Source: Tychonema bourrellyi FEM_GT703 | GTDB taxonomy: Bacteria; Cyanobacteriota; Cyanobacteriia; Cyanobacteriales; Microcoleaceae | Reading direction: 5' to 3' | NCBI RefSeq assembly: GCF_002412335.2 | Contig: NZ_NXIB02000031.1 | Span: 1-60,420 of the forward strand | DNA: 60,420 nucleotides | Part shown: positions 45,319-53,594 of the stretch, piece after piece | How positions within the stretch are numbered: position 1 is the stretch's first letter | Layout of the letters: every line of letters begins with the position of its first letter | Translations under genes and position numbers: made by a program | Notes under the pieces: generated by a model | Told to the model about the DNA's origin: nothing | The model's database searches: none | Seen by the model: only the letters and a program-made list of their open reading frames with translations

Positions 45319-46296
45319 TTAATCTTTGCTGGCAAAAGCCTTCATCGCCAAATCTTGCGATTGCTTCATAGTAGCTTGCAATTGCGCCGAAATTTCCGCA
45401 ATTTGTTCGGCTTGTCGCCCAATATTCTGCTGCAAAGATTGTACCTTCAATTCATATCCCTGCTTCGTTCCTTCCCATTCTTTATCAACTAAATCAGCCT
45501 TGACTTTAGCTTCGCGAGAAACTTCTTGAATAGCTTCTTCTTTGGCTTTGATATAAGCCTGTTTGAGTTCTTCTTCAAATCCGGCAGCTTTAGTTTGATT
45601 CTCGGCAAACTGAGCTTGATTGTCACTCAGGACTTTTTCACGTTCTACCCAATTCTTTTCTTTTTCGCGAGTAGATTGTTGTAATTCCCGTTCTAATTTG
45701 CGTTTCGTTTCTTCATATTCGTCAGTTGCAACTGTGCGGGTGCGTTCTAATTCGTAGCGATAATCTGCTGTCTCCTGTTCGCGTTCTTTGATTATTAGCG
45801 CAGTTCTTTCTTGAACTATAATATCAAATTCTTGCTGTTCTTTTTCCCAGATTTTGCGTTTTTGGATCGTGTCTTTTTCGATGACTTCGCGCTGACTGGC
45901 TGCACTTTGCTCTAAAGCTGTGATTTTTTCCTGATGTTCTTGAGTTAAGATGTAGAGCGCGTCTGCTACAACTCGAATTCGCTGCAATTGTTGCAATTGT
46001 GCAGTTTCTATTTCAATACCACGCTTTAATTCATCTAATTTTGATGCTTCAGCACTCAGTCTTTCCGAAAGTCCGTTGATGACGCTACCAAAATCTAATT
46101 GTAAGTCGGCTAAACCTTTGACTATACTATCAACTGTATAGGTTGAAGCGACTTCGAGGAGTTGTTTGTTTTTGGCTTTTTCTGCTTCTTGTTCTTTGGT
46201 TTCTACTTTGGACTCGATCTTTTTGTTTTCAGCTAAAATTTGCTGGAAGTTTTGCAAAATCTTGGCTTTGCTTTCTTTGGCGGTTCCTAATGTCAT
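45319..46296 (-). CDS. Coiled-coil protein B of the unknown operon
   Basis: A 325-residue highly charged coiled-coil protein, paralogous to the 365-residue protein downstream. It shares LQLDFGSVINGLSERLSAE followed by ASKLDELKR, SQREVIEKD, KIWEKEQQ and the C-terminal GYELKVQSLQQNIGRQAEQI with IAEISAQLQATMKQSQDLAM. No catalytic motif is visible. Two copies with unequal middle regions suggest a hetero-oligomer. It starts 48 bp after the stop of the 125-residue gene, which supports one transcript. I do not recognise a named family. Confidence 0.75.
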   Translation of the reverse strand: MTLGTAKESKAKILQNFQQILAENKKIESKVETKEQEAEKAKNKQLLEVASTYTVDSIVKGLADLQLDFGSVINGLSERLSAEASKLDELKRGIEIETAQLQQLQRIRVVADALYILTQEHQEKITALEQSAASQREVIEKDTIQKRKIWEKEQQEFDIIVQERTALIIKEREQETADYRYELERTRTVATDEYEETKRKLERELQQSTREKEKNWVEREKVLSDNQAQFAENQTKAAGFEEELKQAYIKAKEEAIQEVSREAKVKADLVDKEWEGTKQGYELKVQSLQQNIGRQAEQIAEISAQLQATMKQSQDLAMKAFASKD

Positions 46297-46344
46297 AATA
46301 TTTGTTGCTCCTGATTGCTGTAACTTTTTGGGGAACGGTTGTAG

Positions 46345-46722
46345 TTATCCTAACTTGCGGATTTGGGTAAGGATTGCTTTGTATTTCAGGACTGGATCGA
46401 GTTTTTGTTCTGGATTGTCACCTGCTAGAATTTGGAGGATTCGCTGACACCGATCGCACTGATTTCCTTGCCGGCATTCGCACTCATCAATTATACTCAA
46501 AAGTGTGCTTTTTAGCAAATGATTTTGCGCTAACAAAGCTTGGTAATTTTGCTGAACTGATTCGGCAACTAAAGTCATGTGTTGGAAATTTTCTGTGAGA
46601 CTTTCGATATCGTTAACTGCATCTGCTCGGATTTGATCGAGCAGATCTAAGTTCTCTCTTAAAGGGTTTTCCAGCAGGTTGGATGGTTTTTTTCTCTTGG
46701 TTACTTTCTGCATTTTATCCAA
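46345..46722 (-). CDS. Small Cys-cluster helical protein of the unknown operon
   Basis: A 125-residue helical protein with four Cys residues in DECECRQGNQCDRCQRIL (C-x-C-x6-C-x2-C), which could bind zinc or a cluster. The N-terminus is basic (KVTKRKKPSNLLENPLREN). The reading frame can start at TTG 46722 or ATG 46713; the ATG is more likely. It lies 51 bp after the 233-residue gene and 48 bp before coiled-coil gene B. No family is recognised. Confidence 0.7.
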   Translation of the reverse strand: MDKMQKVTKRKKPSNLLENPLRENLDLLDQIRADAVNDIESLTENFQHMTLVAESVQQNYQALLAQNHLLKSTLLSIIDECECRQGNQCDRCQRILQILAGDNPEQKLDPVLKYKAILTQIRKLG

Positions 46723-46773
46723 GGAGTAAAAGTTATGGTAAAGGCGCGATTAAATCGCGCCTTTATAACAGGA

Positions 46774-47475
46774 TTAGAACAAGTCAGCAGTTGATTTGTC
46801 TTCGGCTGATGGCAGGGACATCGCGCCGTTAGAATTCAAAGTGATAGCATCACTTTCGCCGCTAGCATGAGCGGCCATCAAACAGGCAACTTCCTGGGGA
46901 GGAAGATTATCCAAACAGATCATTTGCCGCGTTCCTTCCAAATCAATCATGCGAGATTGATTGCTCATATCGGACAAAACTGCGGCGGCTTGGTCGATAA
47001 TTGCCCAGTCTTTGCGTTCTATCCAAGACCATTTTAAGCTGTAGTAATTTATGGGTTTGACGACTCCACTGTCGTCTGGTTTCTGGCCGGAATGTTTGGT
47101 AAATTCTGGAATGAAAATACCTGTAGCTGGCTCGATTCCGCGAGATTGGACAGAAGCAACTAAGCGGTTAAAGTCGTTCAAACTGCGGTTTTTGATGTAT
47201 GTCACCATGACTACTCCTTGGGGTAGTTCTCCGGTTTCGGCTATAAACCAGAGTTGTCCCCAAAGTGTGTGGGAAGTTTGACCTAAACTGCCGAAGAATT
47301 TGGAGAATTTGAGAATTGTCATCGAGCATTTGCTACCATAATCGGTGTCGCCGATTGTCCATTGGCCACTTTGACAGTTGTTACGAACTGCGATGGGGAT
47401 TTCTGGTACTAGCAAAGCGTTGCTTGGTTTAGCGCCAAATACTGAAAATGCTGGTCTTTCTTGTATTTTAGTCAT
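46774..47475 (-). CDS. Unknown 233-residue protein of the operon
   Basis: A 233-residue soluble protein with an N-terminal beta-rich part (RNNCQSGQWTIGDTDYGSKC, SMTILKFSKFFGSLGQTSHT, LWFIAETGELPQGVVMVTYI) and a helical C-terminal part (AIIDQAAAVLSDMSNQSRMI) ending in an acidic tail. The compact beta domain recalls single-strand-binding or phage accessory proteins, but I cannot assign a family. A good ribosome binding site (AAAGGGAAAG) precedes the ATG. It is central in the five-gene operon and is the best candidate for the functional core of it. Confidence 0.75.
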   Translation of the reverse strand: MTKIQERPAFSVFGAKPSNALLVPEIPIAVRNNCQSGQWTIGDTDYGSKCSMTILKFSKFFGSLGQTSHTLWGQLWFIAETGELPQGVVMVTYIKNRSLNDFNRLVASVQSRGIEPATGIFIPEFTKHSGQKPDDSGVVKPINYYSLKWSWIERKDWAIIDQAAAVLSDMSNQSRMIDLEGTRQMICLDNLPPQEVACLMAAHASGESDAITLNSNGAMSLPSAEDKSTADLF

Positions 47476-47604
47476 TGTCTTTCCCTTTAATTATTGTTGG
47501 CTAGTTGTTGCTTGTTAGTGGGTAAATGGATATAGCAATAAATTTTATTTGCCAATTCCCAATGCCCAATTCCCAATGCCCAATTCCCAATGCCCAATTC
47601 CCAA

Positions 47605-47871
47605 TTACCTAATGAGATGTTTTGCTTTTTGTGGTTCTGGATATGTGTATTCAAGCATCGCTTCTTGTTGAGCTTTAATAATCCGCAGTGCGGTGACTAA
47701 ATGCTCTAACATTTCTAAGTGCTCTGGGGTGAAGTGGATGCTGAAGCCTTCGCCATCCCGCGCGTAACCGGGACAAACCAGTGAGGCTGAGCTTTGTTCT
47801 TCGTTGGCGGCGATGTATAGCCAGTCGTCGTCTTCGAGCTTGTAATGGGTGTCTGTCCAGGTTCTCAGCAT
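47605..47871 (-). CDS. Small protein, first gene of the unknown operon
   Basis: An 88-residue protein starting at ATG 47871, which has AAGGAGGAACAG upstream; an in-frame ATG at 47922 lacks a binding site. It has a beta-rich first half ([20 protein letters not shown]) and a helix rich in Leu and Glu ([20 protein letters not shown]). No family is recognised. It is the first gene downstream of the regulated promoter at 48137-48165, with a 260-base leader containing a long hairpin. A low-complexity repeat (47547-47603) separates it from the next gene. Confidence 0.65.
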   Translation of the reverse strand: MLRTWTDTHYKLEDDDWLYIAANEEQSSASLVCPGYARDGEGFSIHFTPEHLEMLEHLVTALRIIKAQQEAMLEYTYPEPQKAKHLIR

Positions 47872-47920
47872 TGGTTGTCTGTTCCTCCTTGTTTGCTCAA
47901 TACAGTCCTGGCGAGGGGTC

Positions 47921-47987
47921 AAAAACCCGGTTTCTGCGTGAATATTTGTCGGAGAATCGAGGATTTTTGGCAGAAACCGGGTTTTTT
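47921..47987 (-). repeat. Long-range hairpin in the operon leader
   Basis: The arms AAAACCCGGTTTCTGC and GCAGAAACCGGGTTTT are perfect complements about 33 bp apart. On the minus strand the right arm of the hairpin ends in GGGTTTTTG, terminator-like. It lies between the predicted start of transcription and the first gene of the unknown operon. The arms match the 4885-4907 palindrome family. Confidence 0.75.
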
Positions 47988-48111
47988 GGTCTTACCCCTG
48001 TAAAAGCGTTTTGCCCGATCGCGCTTCCGACTTTTTTGACAATCCACAGGCTGTATATAGCGTGTGTTGTCGGCGGTTTAGCCATTTCAACTCTACCTGT
48101 GCGGCTAAAGT

Positions 48112-48129
48112 GTTGATCAACCCGTCAAC
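48112..48129. promoter_or_regulatory. Operator 1, GTTGA-N8-TCAAC
   Basis: GTTGATCAACCCGTCAAC has perfect inverted 5-bp half-sites. It sits next to the predicted start of the minus-strand operon transcript (just downstream of its -10 box), where a bound repressor would block initiation. Confidence 0.65.
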
Positions 48130-48136
48130 TAAACCT

Positions 48137-48165
48137 AGTCTAACCTATGTTGATTTTCCCGTCAA
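48137..48165 (-). promoter_or_regulatory. Promoter of the unknown operon
   Basis: On the minus strand, -35 TTGACG (48165-48160), a 17-bp spacer and -10 TAGACT (48142-48137). The -35 box lies inside operator 2 and operator 1 covers the region just past the -10 box. Confidence 0.65.
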
Positions 48166-48166
48166 G
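48149..48166. promoter_or_regulatory. Operator 2, GTTGA-N8-TCAAG
   Basis: GTTGATTTTCCCGTCAAG repeats operator 1 with the shared core CCCGTCAA, starting 37 bp from it. It overlaps the -35 box of the leftward promoter. Confidence 0.65.
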
Positions 48167-48172
48167 TATTTT

Positions 48173-48190
48173 GTTGAATTTTTAATCAAA
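48173..48190. promoter_or_regulatory. Operator 3, GTTGA-N8-TCAAA
   Basis: GTTGAATTTTTAATCAAA keeps the half-sites and the 8-bp spacing, starting 24 bp from operator 2. It overlaps the -35 box of the rightward promoter, which points to autoregulation of the XRE gene. Confidence 0.6.
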
Positions 48191-48202
48191 ACAGGCTAGA
48201 AT
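48174..48202 (+). promoter_or_regulatory. Promoter of the XRE-ImmA/IrrE genes
   Basis: -35 TTGAAT (48174-48179), a 17-bp spacer and -10 TAGAAT (48197-48202). Transcription would start near 48209, leaving a very short leader that carries AGGAGG at 48210-48215 ahead of the GTG start at 48225. Confidence 0.7.
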
Positions 48203-48224
48203 GCTTGACAGGAGGCGAAAAACC

Positions 48225-48548
48225 GTGGAACAAACTTTTGGAAAACTCATCCGTCAAGCTCGTAAGGACAAGGGATACTCACAACGTGAGTTAGCAGCTA
48301 TGCTCAGTGTGGATTTTACTTATTTGTCGAAGTTGGAGAACGATCGCGCGGATTATGCGCCCAAAGAGGAGGTCATCCGATCGCTAGCGCGGAATCTAGA
48401 CATCAATGAAGAGGAACTAATTTTCTTAGCTGGTAGACTGCCTCAGCAGTACGAAGCGCTGCTGAAGCAGAATCCGAAGGAAATGCAGGCTCTTTTCCGC
48501 CGGATGCAAGAAAATCCAGATTGGCTCAAAAAATCATTCCAATCCTAA
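48225..48548 (+). CDS. XRE family repressor of the unknown operon
   Basis: A 107-residue protein with a Cro/CI-type helix-turn-helix at the N-terminus: FGKLIRQARKDKGYSQRELA, AMLSVDFTYLSKLENDRADY. The C-terminal 45 residues are helical (QYEALLKQNPKEMQALFRRM) and may mediate dimerisation. I take the GTG at 48225, nine bases after AGGAGG; the ATG at 48201 overlaps the -10 box and would precede the expected transcript start. It most likely binds the three GTTGA-N8-TCAA sites just upstream and is inactivated by the protease encoded next, 15 bp downstream, as in DdrO/IrrE and ImmR/ImmA pairs. Confidence 0.88.
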   Translation: MEQTFGKLIRQARKDKGYSQRELAAMLSVDFTYLSKLENDRADYAPKEEVIRSLARNLDINEEELIFLAGRLPQQYEALLKQNPKEMQALFRRMQENPDWLKKSFQS

Positions 48549-48563
48549 GAGAGGGCTTTCAAA

Positions 48564-49253
48564 GTGAGTATTTTTAAGCCGTATTGCTTCTATCCCAAAG
48601 AATCGATCGAGGGTTTGGCAAATGACATTTTGATGCGGATGCAAAAGACACAAAATTTTGCTCCGAAATGGCCAATTGATGCGACAACTGTTGCTGATTT
48701 TCTGGATTTGGGAGTGGTTTGGGAGTTGATTGAGCCGGATGAAGAAGGTGCGATCGCGGCGAGGATTTTGCCACAGCAGCGGTTAATTGAAATCAACGAA
48801 CAGATTTTGGAAAAGCCGCCTGGGTTCATCGAATCGACGATCGCCCACGAAATCGGACACTGGGTGCTGCACATCAATCAGGATGAAGCTGACGGCGTTG
48901 TCGAACAATTGGAGTTAAATCTGGAAAATGGGGGAAACACAGCTCAGGATGTCGAGGAACCGTTTGTTTGTCGGGGTGCGAGTGCTGATACTAAGGTGGC
49001 ATCAATCGAATGGCAAGCACAATATTTTGCCAGTTGTTTGTTGATGCCGCGATGTATTTTGGAGGATAAAAGACAGGGACGGGATTTAACTAAATGGTCG
49101 CATTTATACAAAATGAGAGATGAGTTGGGAGTGAGTATTTCCAATTTGACTAATCGTTTGCAAGAGTTTGGCTGGATTTATATTCCGAAGGGTACTCGCG
49201 AGATTTATGCGGGGAAAGATGCCGCTAATGGACAGCAGCGGTTGTTTGGGTGA
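48564..49253 (+). CDS. ImmA/IrrE family zinc metallopeptidase
   Basis: A 229-residue protein with the ImmA/IrrE peptidase signature: TIAHEIGHWVLH (His, Glu and His of HExxH, about 94-98) and a downstream Glu in SIEWQAQYFASCLLMPR as the likely third zinc ligand. The C-terminal part carries a short helix-turn-helix-like region (LGVSISNLTNRLQEFGWIY). Members cleave a partner XRE repressor in response to DNA damage or stress. It starts with GTG, 15 bp after the XRE gene, in the same transcript. The pairing argues that its substrate is that XRE protein; this is inference from known pairs. Confidence 0.9.
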   Translation: MSIFKPYCFYPKESIEGLANDILMRMQKTQNFAPKWPIDATTVADFLDLGVVWELIEPDEEGAIAARILPQQRLIEINEQILEKPPGFIESTIAHEIGHWVLHINQDEADGVVEQLELNLENGGNTAQDVEEPFVCRGASADTKVASIEWQAQYFASCLLMPRCILEDKRQGRDLTKWSHLYKMRDELGVSISNLTNRLQEFGWIYIPKGTREIYAGKDAANGQQRLFG

Positions 49254-49527
49254 TCTAGTTAGGCATTAGGCATCGGGTATTGGTGATTTATTTTTCATAG
49301 AAAAGAATCGCAAATTGCTAATCTTCAATGGGTTTAAGTGCTGTTTTGTTGTCGCAAACTGCCGGAATCAGTTCATTGAGAGAGGGATCACAGCCGAAAA
49401 ATCACCAAAAAACTACTTCTTTTGGCAGTGTCGCGATCGCCCAGACTTTGATAAGCCAATTGAGCGATCGCTCGACTACAATTAGGCAAGGGCAATACCA
49501 GCCAAAATCCACACCCCCGCAGACATC

Positions 49528-50733
49528 ATGGACTACAGCCAACTGCTCACCGACAAAACCGATACTATCCTCACAAACTGGATTCAAGCAGTACGCTTGG
49601 ATCGGAAAATAGAAAGTGCGGACACTTTACCGCACTCAGCAATAATTAATCACATACCTCACCTACTATCGGCGATGGCAACTGTGCTTTCCTACTATCA
49701 AGACAGTGAAATCAAAATCATTATTAAAGCCAGTTTGGATCATGGATTTCTCAGAGCAGAACAAGGCTATGATGCGGCAGAAGTAGCCCGCGAATATCAT
49801 TTATTGCGTCAAGTCATATTCTCCAATATAGAAGCCGAATTGCTAACAGGAACAACCACAGAAGTAGTCAGAACTTTTCGATTAATAGATGCCGTAGTAG
49901 ACGAAGCAATTGCCCAGTGTTTTAACAGTTACGTTGCCCAGCGGTTGAGCGAACTTCAACAAATCCAAACTCAGTTAACACTCACCAATCAAGAACTCAA
50001 TCGCCTAGTCAACGCTAATCAAGAAAATCTCTCCTATTTAGCTCACGAACTCAAAACACCTCTTAACTCAATCATTGGTTATTCTGAACTGTTTTTGCGT
50101 CAAGAAAAAAAGCAACCTGAAATCAAAGATACCCTACCGGGCATCGAACACATAGAACGAGTTTTGCGTAACGGCAGACAATTGCTACGCCTGGTTAACG
50201 ATGCCCTAGAACTATCCCGTGCCGACGCTGGAAAAATTCAACTACGCCTGCGGCCAACTAATGTGCAATCTATCATTAGTACAGTAGTAGAAGTGATGCA
50301 GCCAATGGCTGATGCTAAGGGATTAAAGCTGGTGATAACTACCGACTGCGCCCCAAAACAAGTAATCGGCGACTCCCAGCGATTGCAACAAATTATTACC
50401 AATCTTCTGAGCAATGCTATTCGGTATACGGCAACTGGTAGCATCGAATTACATTGCCGTCAAGTCGGATCTGAAAAATGGGCGATCGCAATTACAGACA
50501 CCGGCATAGGCATCGCCCCTGAAGATAAAAATCGTATTTTTGACCCTTTCTTTCAAGCAGGAGAAGCTGGGAAACAGCAATTTTCATCAGAGAGCACAGG
50601 CTTAGGATTAGCGATAGTATCCCGACTGGTCAAACTACTGCAAGGCAAAATAGAGCTAGTATCAGAAACAGGAGTCGGCTCCACTTTCACAGTGGTTTTA
50701 CCCCTGGAAGTTAAAACTTTACAAGAAGTATAG
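49528..50733 (+). CDS. Sensor histidine kinase with RsbRD-like N-terminal domain
   Basis: A 401-residue cytosolic kinase. Residues 1-140 form a helical RsbRD/RsbT-co-antagonist-like sensor domain (LLTDKTDTILTNWIQAVRLD, GFLRAEQGYDAAEVAREYHL). A coiled linker leads to the H-box YLAHELKTPLNSIIGYSE (about 175), then the N-box QIITNLLSNAIRYTATG, G1 DTGIGIAPEDKNRIFDPFF and G2 STGLGLAIVSRL. There are no transmembrane helices, so the signal is internal. The cognate response regulator is not adjacent (orphan kinase). The gene is followed by chlD on the same strand after a GAAGGAA tandem repeat; no functional link is evident. Confidence 0.9.
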   Translation: MDYSQLLTDKTDTILTNWIQAVRLDRKIESADTLPHSAIINHIPHLLSAMATVLSYYQDSEIKIIIKASLDHGFLRAEQGYDAAEVAREYHLLRQVIFSNIEAELLTGTTTEVVRTFRLIDAVVDEAIAQCFNSYVAQRLSELQQIQTQLTLTNQELNRLVNANQENLSYLAHELKTPLNSIIGYSELFLRQEKKQPEIKDTLPGIEHIERVLRNGRQLLRLVNDALELSRADAGKIQLRLRPTNVQSIISTVVEVMQPMADAKGLKLVITTDCAPKQVIGDSQRLQQIITNLLSNAIRYTATGSIELHCRQVGSEKWAIAITDTGIGIAPEDKNRIFDPFFQAGEAGKQQFSSESTGLGLAIVSRLVKLLQGKIELVSETGVGSTFTVVLPLEVKTLQEV

Positions 50734-50737
50734 CGGA

Positions 50738-50770
50738 AGGAAGAAGGAAGAAGGAAGAAGGAAGAAGCAA
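50738..50770. repeat. GGAAGAA tandem repeat
   Basis: Four to five purine-rich units (GGAAGAA) lie between the kinase and chlD. They are short, non-coding and likely to vary in copy number. Confidence 0.8.
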
Positions 50771-50829
50771 TAAAATCAATCTAGTAGTATGATAAATCTA
50801 TGAATGCCTTTTAACAAAAGATTATTTTG

Positions 50830-53196
50830 ATGTCCGCCCTCTACGCAACCCCTACTGTGACAGCCTTTCCCCTAACAGCCGTTGTCGGCCAAGAAGCCAT
50901 TAAACTAGCCCTGCTCTTAGCAGCAGTTGATCCCGGATTGGGAGGTGTTGCGATCGCAGGTCGTCGCGGTACCGCAAAATCAGTAATGGCCCGCGCCTTG
51001 CATTCCCTCCTGCCACCCATTGAAGTTGTTAAAGGATCTTTCTGCAATGCCGAACCTGAAGAACTTCTTGTGGAACAGGCATCTTGCCTGTTACCAGAAA
51101 ATAACCTGGAACAGCCCTTAGCAGAAAATAGCCAGCAAGATACTTTAGCAGAAAATAACGGGCAAGATGCCTTCGCAGAAAATAACGGGCAAGATGCCTT
51201 CGCAGAAAATAACGGGCAAGATGCCTTAGCAGAAAATAACGGGCAAGATGCCTTAGCAGAAAATAACGGGCAAGATGCCCGTACCACAAATACTAATCTC
51301 GCAACCGAAATTATTCCCACACCCTTTCTCCAAATTCCCTTGGGTGTCACCGAAGACAGATTATTAGGTTCAGTAGATGTCGAACAATCGGTTAAATTCG
51401 GCAAAACCGTCTTTCAACCTGGACTGCTAGCTCAAGCAAATCGAGGCGTACTTTATGTAGATGAAATTAACCTCCTCGACGACAATATTTCCAACCAATT
51501 GTTGACAGTCTTAACAGAAGGTAGAAATCAAATAGAGCGCGAAGGTATCAGCTTTCAACACCCCTGTAAACCTCTATTTATTGCCACTTATAATCCCGAA
51601 GAAGGGCAGCTTAGAGAACATTTGCTCGATCGAATCGCGATCGCACTTTCAGCCGACGCCGTACTCGAACTAGAACAAAGAGTCCAAGCCGTAGACCAAG
51701 CCCTATCCTACTCCAATTCTCCCCAACAATTTCTCAGTCAATACGCAGAAGACACAGACAACCTCAAAACCCAAATCATCCTAGCCAGAGAATGGCTCAA
51801 AGATGTCACCATCAAACACGAACAAATTAGCTACTTAGTAGAAGAAGCTATTCGCGGCGCAGTACAAGGACACCGCGCCGAAATATTCGCAGTCCGAGTC
51901 GCCAAAGCCTGCGCCGCCATCGAAGGACGCACAGAAGTTAACGCCGAAGACTTGCGCCGCGCCGTAGAATTAGTCATCGTACCTCGCGCTACCGTCATCC
52001 AATCTCCCCCAGACGAAAACACTCCTCCCCCTCCCCCGCCACCGCCTCCTCAAACCAACTCAGAACGAGAACAAGAAGAAGAACAAGAACCAGAAGACGA
52101 AGAAAAAGACGAAAATGAAGACAAAGAAAACGAACCTCCAGAAGAGCAAGACGAGAATAGTATTCCCGAAGAATTTATCTTTGACCCCGAAGGCGTAATT
52201 CTCGACCCCAGCGTCCTTTTCTTCACACAAAACACCAGCCGTCAAGGTAAATCGGGAAGCCGTAGCATCATTTTTTCAGAAGATAGAGGCCGTTACGTCA
52301 AGCCAGTATTGCCCAAAGGCCCCGTCCGCCGCATCGCTGTTGACGCGACACTCAGAGCCGCCGCACCCTATCAAAAAGCCCGCCGCGAAAGGAGTTCCAA
52401 CCCCCCCCCATCCAGGGCGGGCACAGGGGCACCGCCCCTACAATTGGGGGGGCAAGAGGCGAGTCAACCCCCCCTTAACAAGGGGGGGCAAGAGGCGAGT
52501 CAACCCCCCCTTAACAAGGGGGGGCAAGGGGGGGTTCAGCGCCGCGTATTTGTCGAACAGGGAGATATTCGGGCGAAGAAACTGGCTAGAAAAGCTGGGG
52601 CTTTAGTCATATTTGTCGTCGATGCTTCCGGCTCGATGGCCCTCAACCGGATGCAGTCGGCGAAAGGTGCTGTGATGCAGCTACTGACAGAAGCCTATCA
52701 AAGCCGTGACCAAGTTGCTCTGATTCCGTTTCGCGGAGAACAAGCAGAAGTGCTGCTACCGCCGACACGCTCCATAGCCTTAGCCCGCAAGCGTTTGGAA
52801 AGGTTGCCTTGCGGCGGTGGTTCTCCTCTGGCTCACGGTTTGACGCAAGCGGTGCGGGTGGGGGTAAATGCGCGACAATCGGGAGATATCGGTCAAGTTG
52901 CGATTGTCGCCATTACCGATGGGCGCGGGAATATTCCTTTGGCTCGTTCTTTGGGTGAACCAATGGTAGATGGCGAAAAGCCGAATATTAAGGCTGAATT
53001 GTTGGAAATTGCTGCGAAAATTCGCGGTTTGGGAATGCAGTTGCTGGTGATAGATACGGAGAGTAAGTTTATTTCTACTGGGTTTGCTAAGGAATTAGCT
53101 AAGACTTCTGGGGGGAAATACTATCATTTGCCGAAAGCTACGGATCAGTCGATCGCGGCTATGACTAAAAATGCGCTCCGTGACGCGATCGGCTAA
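50830..53196 (+). CDS. chlD: Magnesium chelatase subunit ChlD with two repeat-derived insertions
   Basis: A 788-residue ChlD, about 110-120 residues longer than usual. With ChlI and ChlH it inserts Mg2+ into protoporphyrin IX, the first committed step of chlorophyll synthesis. The AAA+ part has [14 protein letters not shown] (about 43-56), [30 protein letters not shown] and [18 protein letters not shown]. An acidic Pro-rich linker spans about 395-450. The VWA domain has the MIDAS motif [11 protein letters not shown] (about 596). Two stretches do not belong to the family: residues about 77-155 ([13 protein letters not shown] repeats) and about 523-572 ([12 protein letters not shown] repeats). 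The AAA+ and VWA motifs appear intact. I use the ATG at 50830. Confidence 0.95.
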   Translation: MSALYATPTVTAFPLTAVVGQEAIKLALLLAAVDPGLGGVAIAGRRGTAKSVMARALHSLLPPIEVVKGSFCNAEPEELLVEQASCLLPENNLEQPLAENSQQDTLAENNGQDAFAENNGQDAFAENNGQDALAENNGQDALAENNGQDARTTNTNLATEIIPTPFLQIPLGVTEDRLLGSVDVEQSVKFGKTVFQPGLLAQANRGVLYVDEINLLDDNISNQLLTVLTEGRNQIEREGISFQHPCKPLFIATYNPEEGQLREHLLDRIAIALSADAVLELEQRVQAVDQALSYSNSPQQFLSQYAEDTDNLKTQIILAREWLKDVTIKHEQISYLVEEAIRGAVQGHRAEIFAVRVAKACAAIEGRTEVNAEDLRRAVELVIVPRATVIQSPPDENTPPPPPPPPPQTNSEREQEEEQEPEDEEKDENEDKENEPPEEQDENSIPEEFIFDPEGVILDPSVLFFTQNTSRQGKSGSRSIIFSEDRGRYVKPVLPKGPVRRIAVDATLRAAAPYQKARRERSSNPPPSRAGTGAPPLQLGGQEASQPPLNKGGQEASQPPLNKGGQGGVQRRVFVEQGDIRAKKLARKAGALVIFVVDASGSMALNRMQSAKGAVMQLLTEAYQSRDQVALIPFRGEQAEVLLPPTRSIALARKRLERLPCGGGSPLAHGLTQAVRVGVNARQSGDIGQVAIVAITDGRGNIPLARSLGEPMVDGEKPNIKAELLEIAAKIRGLGMQLLVIDTESKFISTGFAKELAKTSGGKYYHLPKATDQSIAAMTKNALRDAIG
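51061..51295 (+). repeat. In-frame repeat insertion 1 in chlD
   Basis: It begins with the dispersed palindrome GTGGAACAGGCATCTTGCC, read as VEQASCL, then about six 27-bp units (AACGGGCAAGATGCC plus TTAGCAGAAAAT) coding for NGQDALAEN or NGQDAFAEN. All units keep the frame. Confidence 0.9.
52400..52545 (+). repeat. In-frame repeat insertion 2 in chlD
   Basis: Two repeat types occur in series: AGGGCGGGCACAGGGGCACC, of the type seen between genes in cyanobacteria, then two 36-bp copies of CCCCCCCTTAACAAGGGGGG plus GCAAGAGGCGAGTCAA, and a shorter end. The frame codes for [12 protein letters not shown] repeats. Confidence 0.9.
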
Positions 53197-53220
53197 AATT
53201 ATTCAAGTCGCATTTATCTG

Positions 53221-53326
53221 AGATGTTGCACGATTCTCAATAAGCTTTTTATGAACAGGCAAGATGCCTGTTCCACAAGAAAATTCACTCTTTGTGGAAC
53301 AGGCCGGAAAGCCTGTTACTGACATT
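53221..53326. repeat. AACAGGCAAGATGCCTGTT double-palindrome element, copy 2
   Basis: This is an inverted copy of the 35993-36103 element, with AACAGGCAAGATGCCTGTT, GAAAATTCACTC and a second palindrome whose centre has changed (GGCCGGAAAGCC). It lies 25 bp after chlD. 53327-53594 shows nothing recognisable. Confidence 0.85.
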
Positions 53327-53594
53327 AGTGCCTGTTATAAACAATTGCCCGCTCCACCGCATAATTTTTTCCCACTTTTTATCAAATCTTTAAACTCTTC
53401 ACCCAAGACCAGTATTTTCTGATTTTGATTGCTAACTCAAAACTCAATTATTGTCAACAGTATTTTCTCGGAACTATCAAACCTTAAATAAAAATTGCTA
53501 GGTGGGCTCTACGAGCCAGCGCGCTCACTTCCATATATTTGAAAATCCTAAGTTAATTAAAAATTTTATGAAGGTGATGGATAAGTGTTTACAT

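Noticed and set aside
47897..48199. Frames across the leader of the unknown operon
   Set aside because: They cross the long hairpin and the predicted promoters and operators, and lack a binding site.
49328..49612. 94-residue frame upstream of the histidine kinase
   Set aside because: No ribosome binding site, overlap with the kinase start, and Ser/Thr-rich text without family character. I treat 49254-49527 as non-coding.
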